64,000 nucleotides of DNA from Mycolicibacterium aichiense (GCF_010726245.1 NZ_AP022561.1:372001-436000), one strand, 5' to 3'; shown: positions 1 through 11,151, counted from the stretch's first letter. The notes: a model not told the origin generated them from the sequence alone. Translations and numbers: made by a program.

Positions 1-840
1 GATCGCGACCAGGCCGGTGATGGCACCCGCCGCCGCACCGACGCCGGTGACGTGGCCGTCCTTGAACTTCTCCACCGCCAGCCAGGCGAGCGTGGCGGCG
101 CAGGTGGCGACGAACGTGGTGACCATGACGATGGCCGCCGAATTGCCCGCAGCCAGAGCCGAACCGCCGTTGAACGCATACCAGCCGGCCCACAGCAGAC
201 CGGCACCGAGCAGTGTCAGCGGGACGTTGTGCGGCTTGCGCAGCTTGCCCCAGCTGGCGCCCTTGCCGAGCACGATGGCCACAGCCAGTGCGGCTGCACC
301 GGCGTTGATGTGCACCGCGGTGCCGCCGGCGAAGTCAATCGCCTTGAGGTTGTTGGCAATCCAGCCGCCGACCGCGTCCGGGGTGACGACGCCGTTGAAC
401 GCGAACACCCAGTGCGCGACGGGGAAATAGCAGAGGACCGCCCACAGGGTTGCGAAGACCATCCAGGCTGCGAACTTCATTCGGTCGGCCGCCGCACCGG
501 AGATCAGTGCGACGGTGATCGCGGCGAACAGCGCCTGGAACAACGCGAACAGACTGACCGGCAGACCGGAGATCGTGGTCTGTGACTCCAGCAGATTCTT
601 CATCCCGGCGAATTCGGTCAGGCTGCCGACGAATCCGCCATAGGACGTCCCGAATGTCATGGAGAAGCCGAACAAAATCCAGAGCACGCCGACGATGGCC
701 ACAGCGCCGAACGTCATCATCATCATGTTGGTGGAGCTCTTGACCGAGACCATGCCGCCGTAGAACAGCGCCAGGCCCGGGATCATCATCGTCAGCCCGA
801 TGATGCAACACAGCATGAATGCTGTGGTCCCTGTATCCAT
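1..840 (-). CDS. amt: Ammonium transporter Amt (3' end outside window)
   Basis: Amt/MEP/Rh channel that conducts ammonium or ammonia across the inner membrane. The visible 280 residues start with MDTGTTAFMLCCIIGLTMM and hold successive hydrophobic segments. Family motifs include GLALFYGGMV near residue 22 and a pore histidine in AVHINAGAAAL. About 280 of the usual 430-450 residues are present, the rest lying left of the window. The ATG is preceded by AGGAG at good spacing. It reads away from the ask/asd genes. From memory, fast-growing mycobacteria have an amt next to glutamine synthetase and GOGAT genes near ask, so those may follow outside. A GlnR-like box lies about 65 bp upstream. The family call is secure; which Amt paralogue it is, is inferred. 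Confidence 0.93.
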   Translation of the reverse strand, partial: MDTGTTAFMLCCIIGLTMMIPGLALFYGGMVSVKSSTNMMMMTFGAVAIVGVLWILFGFSMTFGTSYGGFVGSLTEFAGMKNLLESQTTISGLPVSLFALFQALFAAITVALISGAAADRMKFAAWMVFATLWAVLCYFPVAHWVFAFNGVVTPDAVGGWIANNLKAIDFAGGTAVHINAGAAALAVAIVLGKGASWGKLRKPHNVPLTLLGAGLLWAGWYAFNGGSALAAGNSAAIVMVTTFVATCAATLAWLAVEKFKDGHVTGVGAAAGAITGLVAI

Positions 841-900
841 CTAATCTCCTGCGGGTGGGCGGCCCGTCCATGGTTGGGCCGTTCACCGGCAGTGAACGAT

Positions 901-913
901 GTTTCTGTTACGT
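901..913 (-). promoter_or_regulatory. Candidate GlnR box upstream of amt
   Basis: Read on the minus strand the site is ACGTAACAGAAAC, an AC-N9-AC arrangement, which is the spacing reported for mycobacterial GlnR boxes. It lies about 60 bp before the amt start. The motif is short and can occur by chance; the support is its place before a nitrogen-uptake gene. Confidence 0.4.
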
Positions 914-974
914 AGACACCCTCGTGGTGTTGCCGCCGCGTTAAACGTTTGACGCTTCGCTACGCTGGGCGACC

Positions 975-1418
975 ATGCACCGACGTCCGCGCTGGGTCCT
1001 CACCATTACCGTGGTGGTCATCGCGGTCGGCTTCGCGATCTACTCGAAGTGGTTCGACGGGCCGCCGGAGAAGTGCAAGCCGGTGATCGACTTCCTTGAC
1101 TTCAGCCGCTCCCAGGCCGCGAAGATCGACTCCAAGGGCAACGAAGGCGTGCCGACCGTTGCCGAGGACACCGCGTACAAAGACTGGGCCGACGGCCTGG
1201 CCGAGCGGGCGCAAAAGGTGACCGATCCGAGCCTGGCCGCCCAGGCCACCGAGGTGGCACAGCTGGCCAATCAGTTCGTCAGTGGGTTGCCGACGTTGCG
1301 GTCTCAGACCCAGAACCGTGCGCCCGGCGCACCGGCACCGCCCCAGGTCTACGAGATGTCACTGCTCAACGACCGGATCGTCGCCAAGCTCGGCGAGCTC
1401 CGGAAGACCTGCTCCTGA
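975..1418 (+). CDS. Small membrane-anchored or exported protein, unknown function
   Basis: The 147-residue product begins with two arginine-rich residues and one hydrophobic segment (about residues 7-22, WVLTITVVVIAVGFAIYS), so it is a signal-anchor or exported protein. The remainder is hydrophilic and probably helical, with two cysteines at residues 34 and 146 that could pair outside the membrane. I recognise no domain. Its 3' end overlaps the convergent nitroreductase by 60 bp. It is divergent from amt, so the two share the 135-bp gap. Codon use matches the neighbours, which supports a real gene. Confidence 0.7.
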   Translation: MHRRPRWVLTITVVVIAVGFAIYSKWFDGPPEKCKPVIDFLDFSRSQAAKIDSKGNEGVPTVAEDTAYKDWADGLAERAQKVTDPSLAAQATEVAQLANQFVSGLPTLRSQTQNRAPGAPAPPQVYEMSLLNDRIVAKLGELRKTCS

Positions 1419-2012
1419 CGACGGCCATGCTCCTGACCAGTTGAGCACGATCTGCTCGAGCGGCAGACGCTCCCTGGGCCGGCCGTCGCGTTCGGCGATC
1501 TCCGGTGCCACCTGCGCGTAATCGCCCAGTGCGCCGACGGCAACCACCGCCAGTGGACGCAGCCCGTCCGGCAGGCCGAATGCGGTGCGGGCGCCGTCGA
1601 CGTCGAAGCCCGCCATCGGATGCACGATGAGGCCTTGGGCGACCGCTTCGACGGACAGATTCGCGATGGCCGCACCCGCATCGACCGCAGAGTAGAGCGC
1701 CGTGCGCTCGTCCTCGCCCTGGTCGGCGCAGACCAGGATCAGCGCGCCGGCCGCCTGGGCGTAGCTGTTGCCGCGGCGCAACAGGCCGGTCAGGGTGCTG
1801 AACCCGTCCTGACCGCGAAGGCCCACGACATACCGGACCGGCTGGCGATTGCCCCAAGTCGCTGCCCAGCGACCGGCCTCGAGCAGCGCGATCAGCTGCT
1901 CTGCGGTGACCTCCGCCTCGGGGGCGAAGGCCCGCGGACTCCATCGCGCGGCGATCGGCGGGTGGATCGGCACCCGGGTCCGGGCGTGGCGGTCCACGGG
2001 TTGGTCAGGCAC
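1359..2012 (-). CDS. Nitroreductase-family flavoprotein
   Basis: Predicted FMN-dependent oxidoreductase of the nitroreductase fold. Visible family features are an early RWSPRAF segment, then AGRWAATWGNRQPVRYVVG, which resembles the phosphate/FMN-contacting start of these enzymes, and a C-terminal LAVVAVGALGDY segment. The physiological substrate is unknown. I start at a GTG that gives MPDQPVDRHARTRVP, about 217 residues, a normal family length. No strong ribosome site is visible, and the frame stays open further upstream into the aspartate kinase gene, which I reject as coding. It is divergent from ask and overlaps the convergent membrane protein by 60 bp. Confidence 0.8.
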   Translation of the reverse strand: MPDQPVDRHARTRVPIHPPIAARWSPRAFAPEAEVTAEQLIALLEAGRWAATWGNRQPVRYVVGLRGQDGFSTLTGLLRRGNSYAQAAGALILVCADQGEDERTALYSAVDAGAAIANLSVEAVAQGLIVHPMAGFDVDGARTAFGLPDGLRPLAVVAVGALGDYAQVAPEIAERDGRPRERLPLEQIVLNWSGAWPSSGAGLPELAELGDDPVVEQ

Positions 2013-2065
2013 CGCCGCGACGTTACGCCCCGATCGGGGAGGAAAAAGCAGGTGCTGCGACCCCT

Positions 2066-2071
2066 TATCCT
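2066..2071 (+). promoter_or_regulatory. Candidate -10 element for ask
   Basis: The hexamer TATCCT fits the mycobacterial SigA -10 pattern TANNNT and lies 36 bp before the aspartate kinase GTG. No convincing -35 is visible, as is common in mycobacteria. A 12-bp perfect palindrome CCCCGATCGGGG at 2028-2039 lies just upstream, between the divergent nitroreductase and ask. Confidence 0.35.
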
Positions 2072-2107
2072 TAGAGCCGACATCCCACTCTTTCGAAAGG
2101 GCAGACA

Positions 2108-4422
<2,315 letters not shown>

Positions 4423-4430
4423 TCCGCTTT

Positions 4431-4454
4431 GCGCCGAAACGTGAGTTTGGGCGT
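4431..4454 (+). terminator. Imperfect hairpin after asd
   Basis: GCGCCGAAAC and GTTTGGGCGT pair in eight of ten positions around a GTGA loop, nine bases after the asd stop. It has no T-run, so it would be a weak or processing hairpin. It spans two of the possible starts of the next gene, which favours the later GTG start there. Confidence 0.35.
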
Positions 4455-5577
4455 GACAGTGCGAGTGGTGTGCGCAATTTCGTCGATCTCGGCGCTGGTG
4501 CTGGCGCCGACGGCGATTGCCGACCCACCGAGTCCGGCTCCTGACCCGATCCTCTCGCCGCTGGCGCCGGGCCAGGTGGTTCGGATCGGGCCGATCGCCG
4601 GTACCGGGACGCCGACGCGCGACTACGGCATCGGCGCCACCGACTTGTGCGAGTTCATGGAGTTCCCAACCGAATTGCTCCAGATCTGCGGTGACAGCTT
4701 CGCCGGCCAGGGCGTCGGGTTCGGTGGATGGTTCTCGCCGGTCGCGCTGCGGGTGGCCGGCGACTCGGTCGACGATCCCGAAGGGATTCGCTACACCGGG
4801 GTCGTCGGGGTGGACAAACCGCTGCTGGCCGACCCCAAGCCGCCAGGTGCTTCCCAGCTGCCCGCGGGGGTGGTGCAGATCAACCGGCAGAACTATCTGC
4901 TCGTGACCACCACCAACGACCTGGTGCCGCAGACGTCGCGGCTGGTGAAAGCCGTTGCCGGGCAGGGTGGTTGGCAGACCGTTGCGGGTTCGCAACGTCC
5001 AGCCTCCTACGCCGGCGGCCGTCAGACGCAGATCAGCGGCTACTACGACCCGATCCCCACCGGGGACTCGCAGACCGGCTGGGTATACATCGTGGCCAAC
5101 AACTTCGACCGGTCCGGGCCGGTGATGCTCTACCGCGCAACGCCAGAGAGCTTCACTGACCGCGCGCGCTGGCAAGGCTGGGCGGCCGGTCCGGCCGGGG
5201 GCTGGAACAAGACACCGACACCGTTGTGGCCGGACAAGATCGGCGAGATGAGCTTGCGGGAGGTCGACGGAAAGCCGGTGCTGTCGTACTTCAACGCCAG
5301 CACCGGCAACATGGAGATGCGGGTGGCCTACGACCCGACGGGTCTGGGAACCGCGCCGGTGACGACGGTGGTGCAGGCGGGCGACTGGCCTGATCCCGCT
5401 GAGAGCCTGCCGCCACCGGATGACAACCGGCTCGCGCAGCCCTACGGCGGCTACATCTCTCCGGGTTCGACACTGGACGAGGTGCGGGTGTTCATCAGCC
5501 AGTGGAACACCACGCCGCGCGACCGCGCGCCGTATCGCGTGCTGCAGTTCGCGGTGAACCCGATCAAGCCGTGGTGA
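4453..5577 (+). CDS. Secreted DUF4185-domain protein
   Basis: Starts MTVRVVCAISSISALVLAP and continues TAIADPP, a clear signal peptide cut after about residue 24. The mature 350 residues are rich in W, Y and G and have the DUF4185 look: the early GTGTPTRDYGIGATDLCEFM, the GDSFAG motif, and NNFDRSGPVMLYRA. The domain is thought to form a beta-propeller-like fold akin to sugar-binding or glycosidase scaffolds; no activity is proven. From memory the M. tuberculosis relative is Rv3707c, also beside asd. In-frame starts at 4429 (TTG) and 4441 (GTG) are possible; I chose the GTG that lies after a hairpin. Confidence 0.83.
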   Translation: MTVRVVCAISSISALVLAPTAIADPPSPAPDPILSPLAPGQVVRIGPIAGTGTPTRDYGIGATDLCEFMEFPTELLQICGDSFAGQGVGFGGWFSPVALRVAGDSVDDPEGIRYTGVVGVDKPLLADPKPPGASQLPAGVVQINRQNYLLVTTTNDLVPQTSRLVKAVAGQGGWQTVAGSQRPASYAGGRQTQISGYYDPIPTGDSQTGWVYIVANNFDRSGPVMLYRATPESFTDRARWQGWAAGPAGGWNKTPTPLWPDKIGEMSLREVDGKPVLSYFNASTGNMEMRVAYDPTGLGTAPVTTVVQAGDWPDPAESLPPPDDNRLAQPYGGYISPGSTLDEVRVFISQWNTTPRDRAPYRVLQFAVNPIKPW

Positions 5578-5627
5578 GTCCCGTCTTCAGCTGCGGGCGC
5601 TGTGTCCGCGGGTACCACGATTGTCGC

Positions 5628-5849
5628 TCAGGCGGTGCTGGCCTCGGGATCGACGAGCTTCGCTCGTATCCGCATCACCTGTATCTGGGCAACTCCCATT
5701 AGCAACACCGGCCACAAGAGACCCGCAGCGGCGATCAACGGGAGGCGTATCCCGGTCCGCACCGCCTCACCTGGGTGAAAGGCCTCGGAGAAAACCCAGG
5801 CCAGAAAAATGAATAGCGGAATGCCGGTGAGATAGAGGTACAACAGCAC
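5628..5849 (-). CDS. Small two-helix membrane protein, unknown
   Basis: The 73-residue product has two hydrophobic segments (LLYLYLTGIPLFIFLAWVF and LPLIAAAGLLWPVLLMGVAQ) joined by a short charged loop, so both ends face the same side. I chose the GTG with AAGGAG eight bases upstream, a strong ribosome site, over an in-frame ATG further upstream. I recognise no family. It is convergent with the DUF4185 gene and lies 76 bp downstream of the next minus-strand gene. The strong ribosome site is the main evidence that it is real. Confidence 0.6.
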   Translation of the reverse strand: MLLYLYLTGIPLFIFLAWVFSEAFHPGEAVRTGIRLPLIAAAGLLWPVLLMGVAQIQVMRIRAKLVDPEASTA

Positions 5850-5925
5850 AGCAGACGCTCCTTCACCGCAACCCCCGCGCAATAGTCGCAAAGTTCGCTG
5901 ATGCTGTCCAGTCGCCTACCGGAAC

Positions 5926-6492
5926 TCAGCGGTTGTCGCGCTTGGCTTGCCGCCGCGCACCCGTTGCAATCGACCCGGCCTCGCGCTTCTTGCGGCCCGG
6001 AGACTTACGGGACTGGTCCACCCGGGCCCGCCCAAGCGTCGCCACCTTGCCGCCGCCCTTGGCCGGCGCCGCCGGAGCCGAGCTTTCCTGACGGGCCCGG
6101 GCCAGCCGCTCATCCTTGAGTTCACGGGCGCTGCGCGCTGCCGCGACACCGAGTTGCTTGCTCACCCGTCCCAGCGCACCTTCGAAGATCTCGGCCTTGG
6201 CGCCATTGCGTTCGTTGGCCGATCGGGCCGCACCTCGGGCACCTTTCGCCGAGACCTTTGCCGCGCCCTTGCGGCGGTAGAGCCCGACGTACTTGTTTCG
6301 GGCGCGTCGAATCCTGCCGTGCAGGTCCAGCAGCGCGTCCTCGTCGAGGTCGGTGAGTGCGGCGGGCTCGGTCTCCCGGATCAACACGAACTCGGCCTCG
6401 GTCAGCGAGTTGAGCAGCTTGTTCATCTTTGGTTCATAGCGCGGGTCAGCCTGCTGCGGGTGGAAACGAACATGCGGGCCAGAATCCGTCAT
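5926..6492 (-). CDS. Basic cytoplasmic protein, unknown function
   Basis: The 188-residue product has an N-terminal globular part of about 75 residues (MTDSGPHVRFHPQQADPRYE; LTEAEFVLIRETEPAALTD). A long lysine- and arginine-rich, alanine-rich tail ends ATGARRQAKRDNR. There is no signal or membrane segment. The tail resembles those of nucleic-acid-associated proteins, which suggests DNA or RNA binding, but that is inference from composition. It is divergent from the Gly/Pro-rich membrane protein, 62 bp apart. I recognise no characterised family. Confidence 0.7.
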   Translation of the reverse strand: MTDSGPHVRFHPQQADPRYEPKMNKLLNSLTEAEFVLIRETEPAALTDLDEDALLDLHGRIRRARNKYVGLYRRKGAAKVSAKGARGAARSANERNGAKAEIFEGALGRVSKQLGVAAARSARELKDERLARARQESSAPAAPAKGGGKVATLGRARVDQSRKSPGRKKREAGSIATGARRQAKRDNR

Positions 6493-6554
6493 TCACAGTC
6501 TTTTCAAAGGTGGCACCTAACCCGCACTGGGCAGCACGCTCGCATGATCGACTC

Positions 6555-7031
6555 ATGACCGAAACACCCGAGCGGGCCGACGAGCCCGTAACCAGCCCCG
6601 TCGCTACTCTCGACCCCCCGCCACCGCCGCCGTACTACGGCCAGGTCCCCGTCGCCACCCGGCCCAACCGGCTGAACCAGGTCGCCGCCTGGGTCGCGAT
6701 CGTCGCGGGCACCGTCTTCATTGTCGGTGCGGTCTTCTTCACCGGCTTCATCCTCGGTCGCACCAGCGGCCATGGCGGTTGGCACCACCGCGGGGGAGAT
6801 GGTGACTCGCAGCAGTTCCACCACCGGGGCGGACCCGGTGGTCCCGGGATGATGATGCCCGGCGGCGGGCCCTGGGGTCCGATGGGTCCCGGCGGACCCG
6901 GCGGACCCGGCGGACCCGGCGGACCGGGAGCCCCGGGCGGGCAGGGTCCGGGCGCCGGCCCCGGAATCGCGCCCGGAGGCCCCGGCGGCGCCGGTCCCGG
7001 CGGCGCTGCCACCCCGACCCCGCGTCCCTGA
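6555..7031 (+). CDS. Single-pass membrane protein with Gly/Pro-rich tail
   Basis: The 158-residue product has a proline-rich cytoplasmic N-terminus (DPPPPPPYYGQVP) and one transmembrane segment (about residues 46-70, VAAWVAIVAGTVFIVGAVFF). A histidine- and glycine-rich stretch follows, and then a collagen-like run of GGP triplets to the C-terminus. Function is unknown. From memory a proline-rich protein occupies the same place in M. tuberculosis (Rv3706c region). The ATG is chosen because the frame upstream is antisense to the divergent basic-protein gene. The GGP part is encoded by 9-bp DNA repeats and may vary between strains. Confidence 0.72.
   Translation: MTETPERADEPVTSPVATLDPPPPPPYYGQVPVATRPNRLNQVAAWVAIVAGTVFIVGAVFFTGFILGRTSGHGGWHHRGGDGDSQQFHHRGGPGGPGMMMPGGGPWGPMGPGGPGGPGGPGGPGAPGGQGPGAGPGIAPGGPGGAGPGGAATPTPRP
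6891..6926 (+). repeat. Four 9-bp tandem repeats coding GGP
   Basis: The unit GGCGGACCC is repeated four times, the last copy ending CCG. It encodes the (Gly-Gly-Pro)n tail of the membrane protein. In-frame and GC-rich, it is a likely site of slippage. Confidence 0.8.
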
Positions 7032-7047
7032 CCGGACCGGCAGACGT

Positions 7048-7079
7048 GCCCAGCGTCCCACCCCCCGGGGACGCTGGGC
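7048..7079 (+). terminator. Perfect 12-bp stem terminator-like hairpin
   Basis: GCCCAGCGTCCC and GGGACGCTGGGC pair perfectly around an 8-base loop, 16 bp after the Gly/Pro-rich protein gene. No T-run follows, as is usual for mycobacterial terminators. It separates that gene from katA. Confidence 0.65.
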
Positions 7080-7178
7080 GCCCTGCTGTTCGCCGATCGC
7101 CCAGGTGTTGTTTGGGAGAGTAGAACGGGTCTTGGGTACTCGCCTTCCGAAAGGCGCTGACTCCAGATAGGGGAGACG

Positions 7179-8627
7179 ATGACTGAGAACTTTGCGACGA
7201 CAGATGCCGGTGCTCCAGCCCCGAGCCTCGAACATTCCCTGACCGTCGGGCCGGACGGCCCGATCCTGCTCCAGGACCACTACCTGATCGAGCAGATGGC
7301 CAACTTCAACCGCGAACGTATCCCGGAGCGACAGCCGCACGCCAAAGGTGGCGGTGCGTTCGGAACATTCGAAGTGACCCAGGACGTCAGCCGATTCACC
7401 AGGGCGGCGTTCCTGCAGCCCGGCACCAAGACCGACATGGTGGCCAGATTCTCCACCGTCGCCGGTGAACGCGGCAGTCCAGACACCTGGCGTGACCCGC
7501 GCGGATTCGCGCTGAAGTTCTACACCTCCGAGGGCAACTTCGACCTCGTCGGCAACAACACCCCGGTGTTCTTCCTGCGGGATCCGATCAAGTTCCAGAA
7601 CTTCATCCGCTCCCAGAAGCGCCTGCAGTCGTCGAACCTGCGTGATCACCACATGCAGTGGGATTTCTGGACGCTCTCACCGGAATCCGCGCATCAGGTC
7701 ACCTGGCTGATGGGGGACCGCGGCATTCCGAAGACGTGGCGAAACATGAACGGCTACTCCAGTCACACCTACAGCTGGATGAACGCGGCCGGCGAGCTGT
7801 TCTGGGTCAAGTACCACTTCAAGACCGACCAGGGCATCGAATTCCTCACCCAGGAGGAAGGCGACGAATTGGCCGGCAGCGACGGCGATTACCACCAACG
7901 GGACCTCTTCGACACGATCGAGGCCGGCGACTTCCCGAGCTGGACGCTGCACGTCCAGATCATGCCGTTCGAGGACGCCAAGACATACCGGTTCAATCCG
8001 TTCGACCTGACCAAGGTGTGGCCGCACAGCGACTACCCGCTGCACGAAGTTGGTCGAATGACGTTGAACCGCAACGTCACCGATTACCACGCTGAGATTG
8101 AGCAGGCCGCCTTCGAACCGAACAACATCGTGCCCGGCACCGGACTGAGCCCGGACAAGATGCTGTTGGCGCGCGGGTTCTCCTACAGCGACGCCCATCG
8201 GCACCGACTCGGGGTGAACTACAAGCAGATTCCGGTCAACACACCGAGAGTCGAGGTGCACAGCTACTCCAAGGACGGTGCGATGCGGATGCGCAACGTC
8301 ACCGACCCGGTGTACGCGCCGAACTCGGTCGGAGGCCCGCAGGCCGATCCCGCGCGGGCGGCTGAGGTGCACTGGGCCTCCGACGGCGACATGGTCCGCT
8401 CGGCCTACGCCCTGCGTCAAGACGACGACGACTGGGGCCAGGCCGGCACCCTGGTTCGGGAAGTTCTCGACGACGATGCCCGAGACCGGTTGGCGCACAA
8501 CGTCATCGGTCACGTCTCCAAGGGCGTCAAGGAGCCGGTGCTGTCCCGGGTGTTCGAGTACTGGCGCAACATCGATCCCGACCTCGGCAAGAAGATCGAG
8601 GAAGGCGTGCGAGGCAAGGCCGAGTAA
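7179..8627 (+). CDS. katA: Heme catalase KatA
   Basis: Monofunctional heme catalase that splits hydrogen peroxide to water and oxygen in the cytoplasm. The 482 residues match a small-subunit (clade 3) enzyme. The distal histidine is His54 in [17 protein letters not shown]. Arg90 lies in [20 protein letters not shown] and the distal asparagine is in DLVGNN (about 126-127). The proximal heme-binding segment is [16 protein letters not shown] with the axial tyrosine. GGGAG lies three bases before the ATG. It is distinct from KatG. The Ohr gene lies just downstream, separated by an inverted repeat, so the two form a peroxide-defence pair. Confidence 0.96.
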   Translation: MTENFATTDAGAPAPSLEHSLTVGPDGPILLQDHYLIEQMANFNRERIPERQPHAKGGGAFGTFEVTQDVSRFTRAAFLQPGTKTDMVARFSTVAGERGSPDTWRDPRGFALKFYTSEGNFDLVGNNTPVFFLRDPIKFQNFIRSQKRLQSSNLRDHHMQWDFWTLSPESAHQVTWLMGDRGIPKTWRNMNGYSSHTYSWMNAAGELFWVKYHFKTDQGIEFLTQEEGDELAGSDGDYHQRDLFDTIEAGDFPSWTLHVQIMPFEDAKTYRFNPFDLTKVWPHSDYPLHEVGRMTLNRNVTDYHAEIEQAAFEPNNIVPGTGLSPDKMLLARGFSYSDAHRHRLGVNYKQIPVNTPRVEVHSYSKDGAMRMRNVTDPVYAPNSVGGPQADPARAAEVHWASDGDMVRSAYALRQDDDDWGQAGTLVREVLDDDARDRLAHNVIGHVSKGVKEPVLSRVFEYWRNIDPDLGKKIEEGVRGKAE

Positions 8628-8635
8628 CGGTCGAC

Positions 8636-8684
8636 ATCGACATGAAGGTTGGGATAGCTGAATCTTCGCGACCTTCATGTCGAT
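8636..8684. repeat. Inverted repeat with perfect 14-bp arms
   Basis: ATCGACATGAAGGT (8636-8649) and its exact complement ACCTTCATGTCGAT (8671-8684) flank a 21-base loop, starting 9 bp after the katA stop. There is no T-run. It may terminate katA or regulate ohr, whose start lies 26 bp further on. Confidence 0.7.
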
Positions 8685-8709
8685 CTCGCGGCCTGGCATG
8701 ATCGAAGTC

Positions 8710-9138
8710 ATGAGTATCGAGGTCATCTACACCGCGGAATCGACGGCCAGCGGCGGCGGGCGTGACGGCCACGTGAAGTCGTCGGACAACCGAATCGATC
8801 TGGAAACCAGGCCACCCAAGGAAGCGGGCGGCAGCGGCGAGGGCACCAACCCCGAGCAACTGTTCTCGGCGGGCTATGCCGCCTGCTTCCTGGGCGCGCT
8901 GCAATTGGTGGCGCGCTCGGAGAAGATCAGGCTCGACAGCGCATCGGGTATCACGGCGCAGGTCGGCTTCGGCAAGGACGCCGACGGCGGGTACGGCATC
9001 AACGCCCACCTCATCGGCTATCTCCCCGGACTCGAGCAGGGTCAGGCCGAGGACCTGATGAACAAGGCTCACCAGGTGTGCCCGTATTCAAAGGCAACCC
9101 GGGGCAATATCGACGTCACGCTGACCGCCAAGGTCTGA
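8710..9138 (+). CDS. ohr: Organic hydroperoxide resistance protein (Ohr/OsmC family)
   Basis: Thiol peroxidase that reduces organic hydroperoxides with a pair of cysteines. The 142-residue product shows Cys59 in GYAACFLGALQ and Cys124 in HQVCPYSKATRGN, the two catalytic cysteines, with NPEQLFSAGYAACF typical of Ohr rather than OsmC. The N-terminal MSIEVIYTAESTASGGGRDG is the usual beta-hairpin. An ATG twelve bases earlier is also possible; neither has a strong ribosome site. It follows katA and lies one base before the next gene's GTG. Confidence 0.93.
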   Translation: MSIEVIYTAESTASGGGRDGHVKSSDNRIDLETRPPKEAGGSGEGTNPEQLFSAGYAACFLGALQLVARSEKIRLDSASGITAQVGFGKDADGGYGINAHLIGYLPGLEQGQAEDLMNKAHQVCPYSKATRGNIDVTLTAKV

Positions 9139-9139
9139 G

Positions 9140-9784
9140 GTGATGCGCAGCGCCGCCGCGGCCGCCGCAGTGCTGGCAGTAGGCGTGTTGGTGGCCGCTC
9201 CGGCGCAGGCCCGGCCGGCGGACCCGGGCGTTGTCTCCTACGCCGTGCTCGGCAAAGGGTCGGTCGGCAACATCGTCGGAGCCCCGATGACGTGGGAGTC
9301 GGTGAGCACCGACCCGGTGCAGGGGTTCTGGGTCGATCTGCCGGTCTGCAACAACTGGGCTGACATCGGGTTGCCCGAGGTGTTCAACGACCCCGACCTG
9401 GCGTCGTTCAACAGCGCGGTGACCCAAACGTCGGCGACCGATCAGAACCACCTGGTCAAACAGGCCATCGGGGTGTTCGCCACCGTCGACGCCGCCACCC
9501 GCGCCTACCATCGCGTCGTCGATCGCACCACGGGGTGTGCGGGTCAGACCACCGCCATGCACCTCGACGACGGAACAACTCAGGTGTGGTCGTTCGGCGG
9601 TGCGCCCCCGACGGCCACCGACGCAGTGTGGGTCAAACAGGAAGCAGAAACCGATCGGCGGTGTTTCACCCAGACACGGTTGCGGGAAAACGTGCTGTTG
9701 CAGGCCAAGGTCTGCCAGTCCGGCAACGGCGGGCCGGCGGTCAACGTACTGGCCGGCGCCATGCAGAACACACTGGGTCTATAG
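9140..9784 (+). CDS. Secreted sensor-domain (PknH-like) protein
   Basis: The 214-residue product has a signal peptide (about residues 1-25, ending APAQARPADPG). A mature domain follows with four cysteines (CNNW, GCAGQ, RRCF, KVCQS) able to form two disulfides. The pattern, ending in AVNVLAGAMQNTLGL, matches the PknH_C-like extracellular sensor fold used by mycobacterial kinases and lipoproteins. There is no kinase domain and no lipobox cysteine, so it is free in the periplasm or secreted. The length equals the remembered Rv3705c, which also precedes egtA. The ligand is unknown. GTG (9140) has AAGG at good spacing; ATG (9143) is possible. Confidence 0.82.
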   Translation: MMRSAAAAAAVLAVGVLVAAPAQARPADPGVVSYAVLGKGSVGNIVGAPMTWESVSTDPVQGFWVDLPVCNNWADIGLPEVFNDPDLASFNSAVTQTSATDQNHLVKQAIGVFATVDAATRAYHRVVDRTTGCAGQTTAMHLDDGTTQVWSFGGAPPTATDAVWVKQEAETDRRCFTQTRLRENVLLQAKVCQSGNGGPAVNVLAGAMQNTLGL

Positions 9785-9861
9785 CGAGGTCGGGTGAACG
9801 TCATCAACGGGTCAGCCGCGGATCGACGAAATTTGTCGGTGCGGTCTGGAAGATGGATGTC

Positions 9862-11151
9862 ATGACGTTCGTCGTCACCTCGGAGTCGGGCCGCGCACAT
9901 TGCGGTTCGGGTGCCGAAGAACGTGTCCTGAACAGCTCATCCTCGGCTGCCTTGCACATCGCGGGCGCCTCGTTGGACGACGGTCCGATCGGTCGGGTGG
10001 GTCTGGAACTCGAGGCGCACTGCTTCGATCTGGCCGACCCCCTGCGCCGTCCGGGCTGGTCGGAACTGAGCGACGTGATCGCCACCGTCGGGCCGCTGCC
10101 CGGCGGCAGCGCCGTCACCGTGGAACCGGGTGGTGCGGTCGAACTGTCCGGCCCGCCGGCTGCAGGCCCCCTGCCGGCCATCGCCGCGCTGGCGGCTGAC
10201 CGGTCGACGCTGTGTTCGGCGTTCGCCGAGGCCGGCCTCGGCCTGGTCCTGCTCGGCGCCGACCCGCTTCGCCGCACTCAACGAATCAATCCCGGCGCCC
10301 GCTACCAGGCGATGGAACAGTTCTTCGTGGCCTCCGGCACGGCGAGCGCAGGGGCGGCGATGATGACCTCGACGGCCTCGATCCAGATCAACCTCGACGC
10401 CGGTCCGCGCGACGGCTGGGCCGAGCGGGTGCGGCTCGCCCATGCGCTCGGCCCGACCATGATCGCGATCGCGGCGAATTCACCGCTGCTCGGCGGGGAC
10501 TTCACCGGCTGGGTCTCGACTCGACAGAGGGTGTGGAGTCAGCTGGATTCGGCGCGCTGCGGGCCCGTCCTGGGCGCGAGCGGTGACGATCCCTGCACCG
10601 ACTGGGCCCGCTACGCGCTCAAGGCGCCGGTGATGCTGGTGCACAACCCGGATCCGGTCGCGGTCACCGAGCATGTGCCGTTCGCGGATTGGGCCGACGG
10701 ACTGGTCCTCCTCGGCGATCGCCGCCCGACCACCGCCGACCTCGACTACCACCTCACCACGCTGTTTCCGCCGGTGCGCCCGCGCCGCTGGTTGGAGATC
10801 CGTTACCTCGACAGCGTGCCCGACGCACTACTGCCCGCAGTGGTGTTCCTCATCGTCACCCTGCTCGACGACCCAGCCCTCGCCGAGTTGGCCGCCGAGG
10901 CCGTCGAACCGGTCGCGACCGCATGGGACCTGGCAGCCAGGGTCGGCCTCAAGGACGACCGCCTCTACCAAGCGGCCAACCGCTGCATCGCGCTGGTCGC
11001 CGACCTGGCACCCGCGGAATTATCCGAGTCGATGCGGCGGTTGGTCCAGAACGTGGAAGAAGGACGCTGCCCAGCTGACGATTTCGCCGACCGGGTCATC
11101 GAGCGCGGTATCGAAGGTGCCGTCCTGCAGATGGCCGAGGCGACAGCGTGA
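9862..11151 (+). CDS. egtA: Glutamate-cysteine ligase EgtA
   Basis: Joins glutamate and cysteine with ATP to gamma-glutamylcysteine, the thiol donor for ergothioneine synthesis in mycobacteria. The 429-residue product has the GCS2-type core: [15 protein letters not shown] (metal and substrate binding), [39 protein letters not shown] and [13 protein letters not shown]. The start is an ATG with GGAAG nine bases upstream; an ATG nine bases earlier is an alternative. The gene opens the egt operon and its TGA overlaps the egtB GTG by four bases. A second GCS2-like gene lies 7.5 kb away. Confidence 0.96.
   Translation: MTFVVTSESGRAHCGSGAEERVLNSSSSAALHIAGASLDDGPIGRVGLELEAHCFDLADPLRRPGWSELSDVIATVGPLPGGSAVTVEPGGAVELSGPPAAGPLPAIAALAADRSTLCSAFAEAGLGLVLLGADPLRRTQRINPGARYQAMEQFFVASGTASAGAAMMTSTASIQINLDAGPRDGWAERVRLAHALGPTMIAIAANSPLLGGDFTGWVSTRQRVWSQLDSARCGPVLGASGDDPCTDWARYALKAPVMLVHNPDPVAVTEHVPFADWADGLVLLGDRRPTTADLDYHLTTLFPPVRPRRWLEIRYLDSVPDALLPAVVFLIVTLLDDPALAELAAEAVEPVATAWDLAARVGLKDDRLYQAANRCIALVADLAPAELSESMRRLVQNVEEGRCPADDFADRVIERGIEGAVLQMAEATA

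Noticed and set aside
6838..7020. Collagen-like GGP tail as a sign of horizontal transfer
   Set aside because: Base composition equals its neighbours and short in-frame DNA repeats explain it.
7110..7139. SigF promoter for katA (GTTT ... GGGTAC)
   Set aside because: The two boxes are 20 bases apart, outside the 15-17 expected, and no alternative pairing fits.
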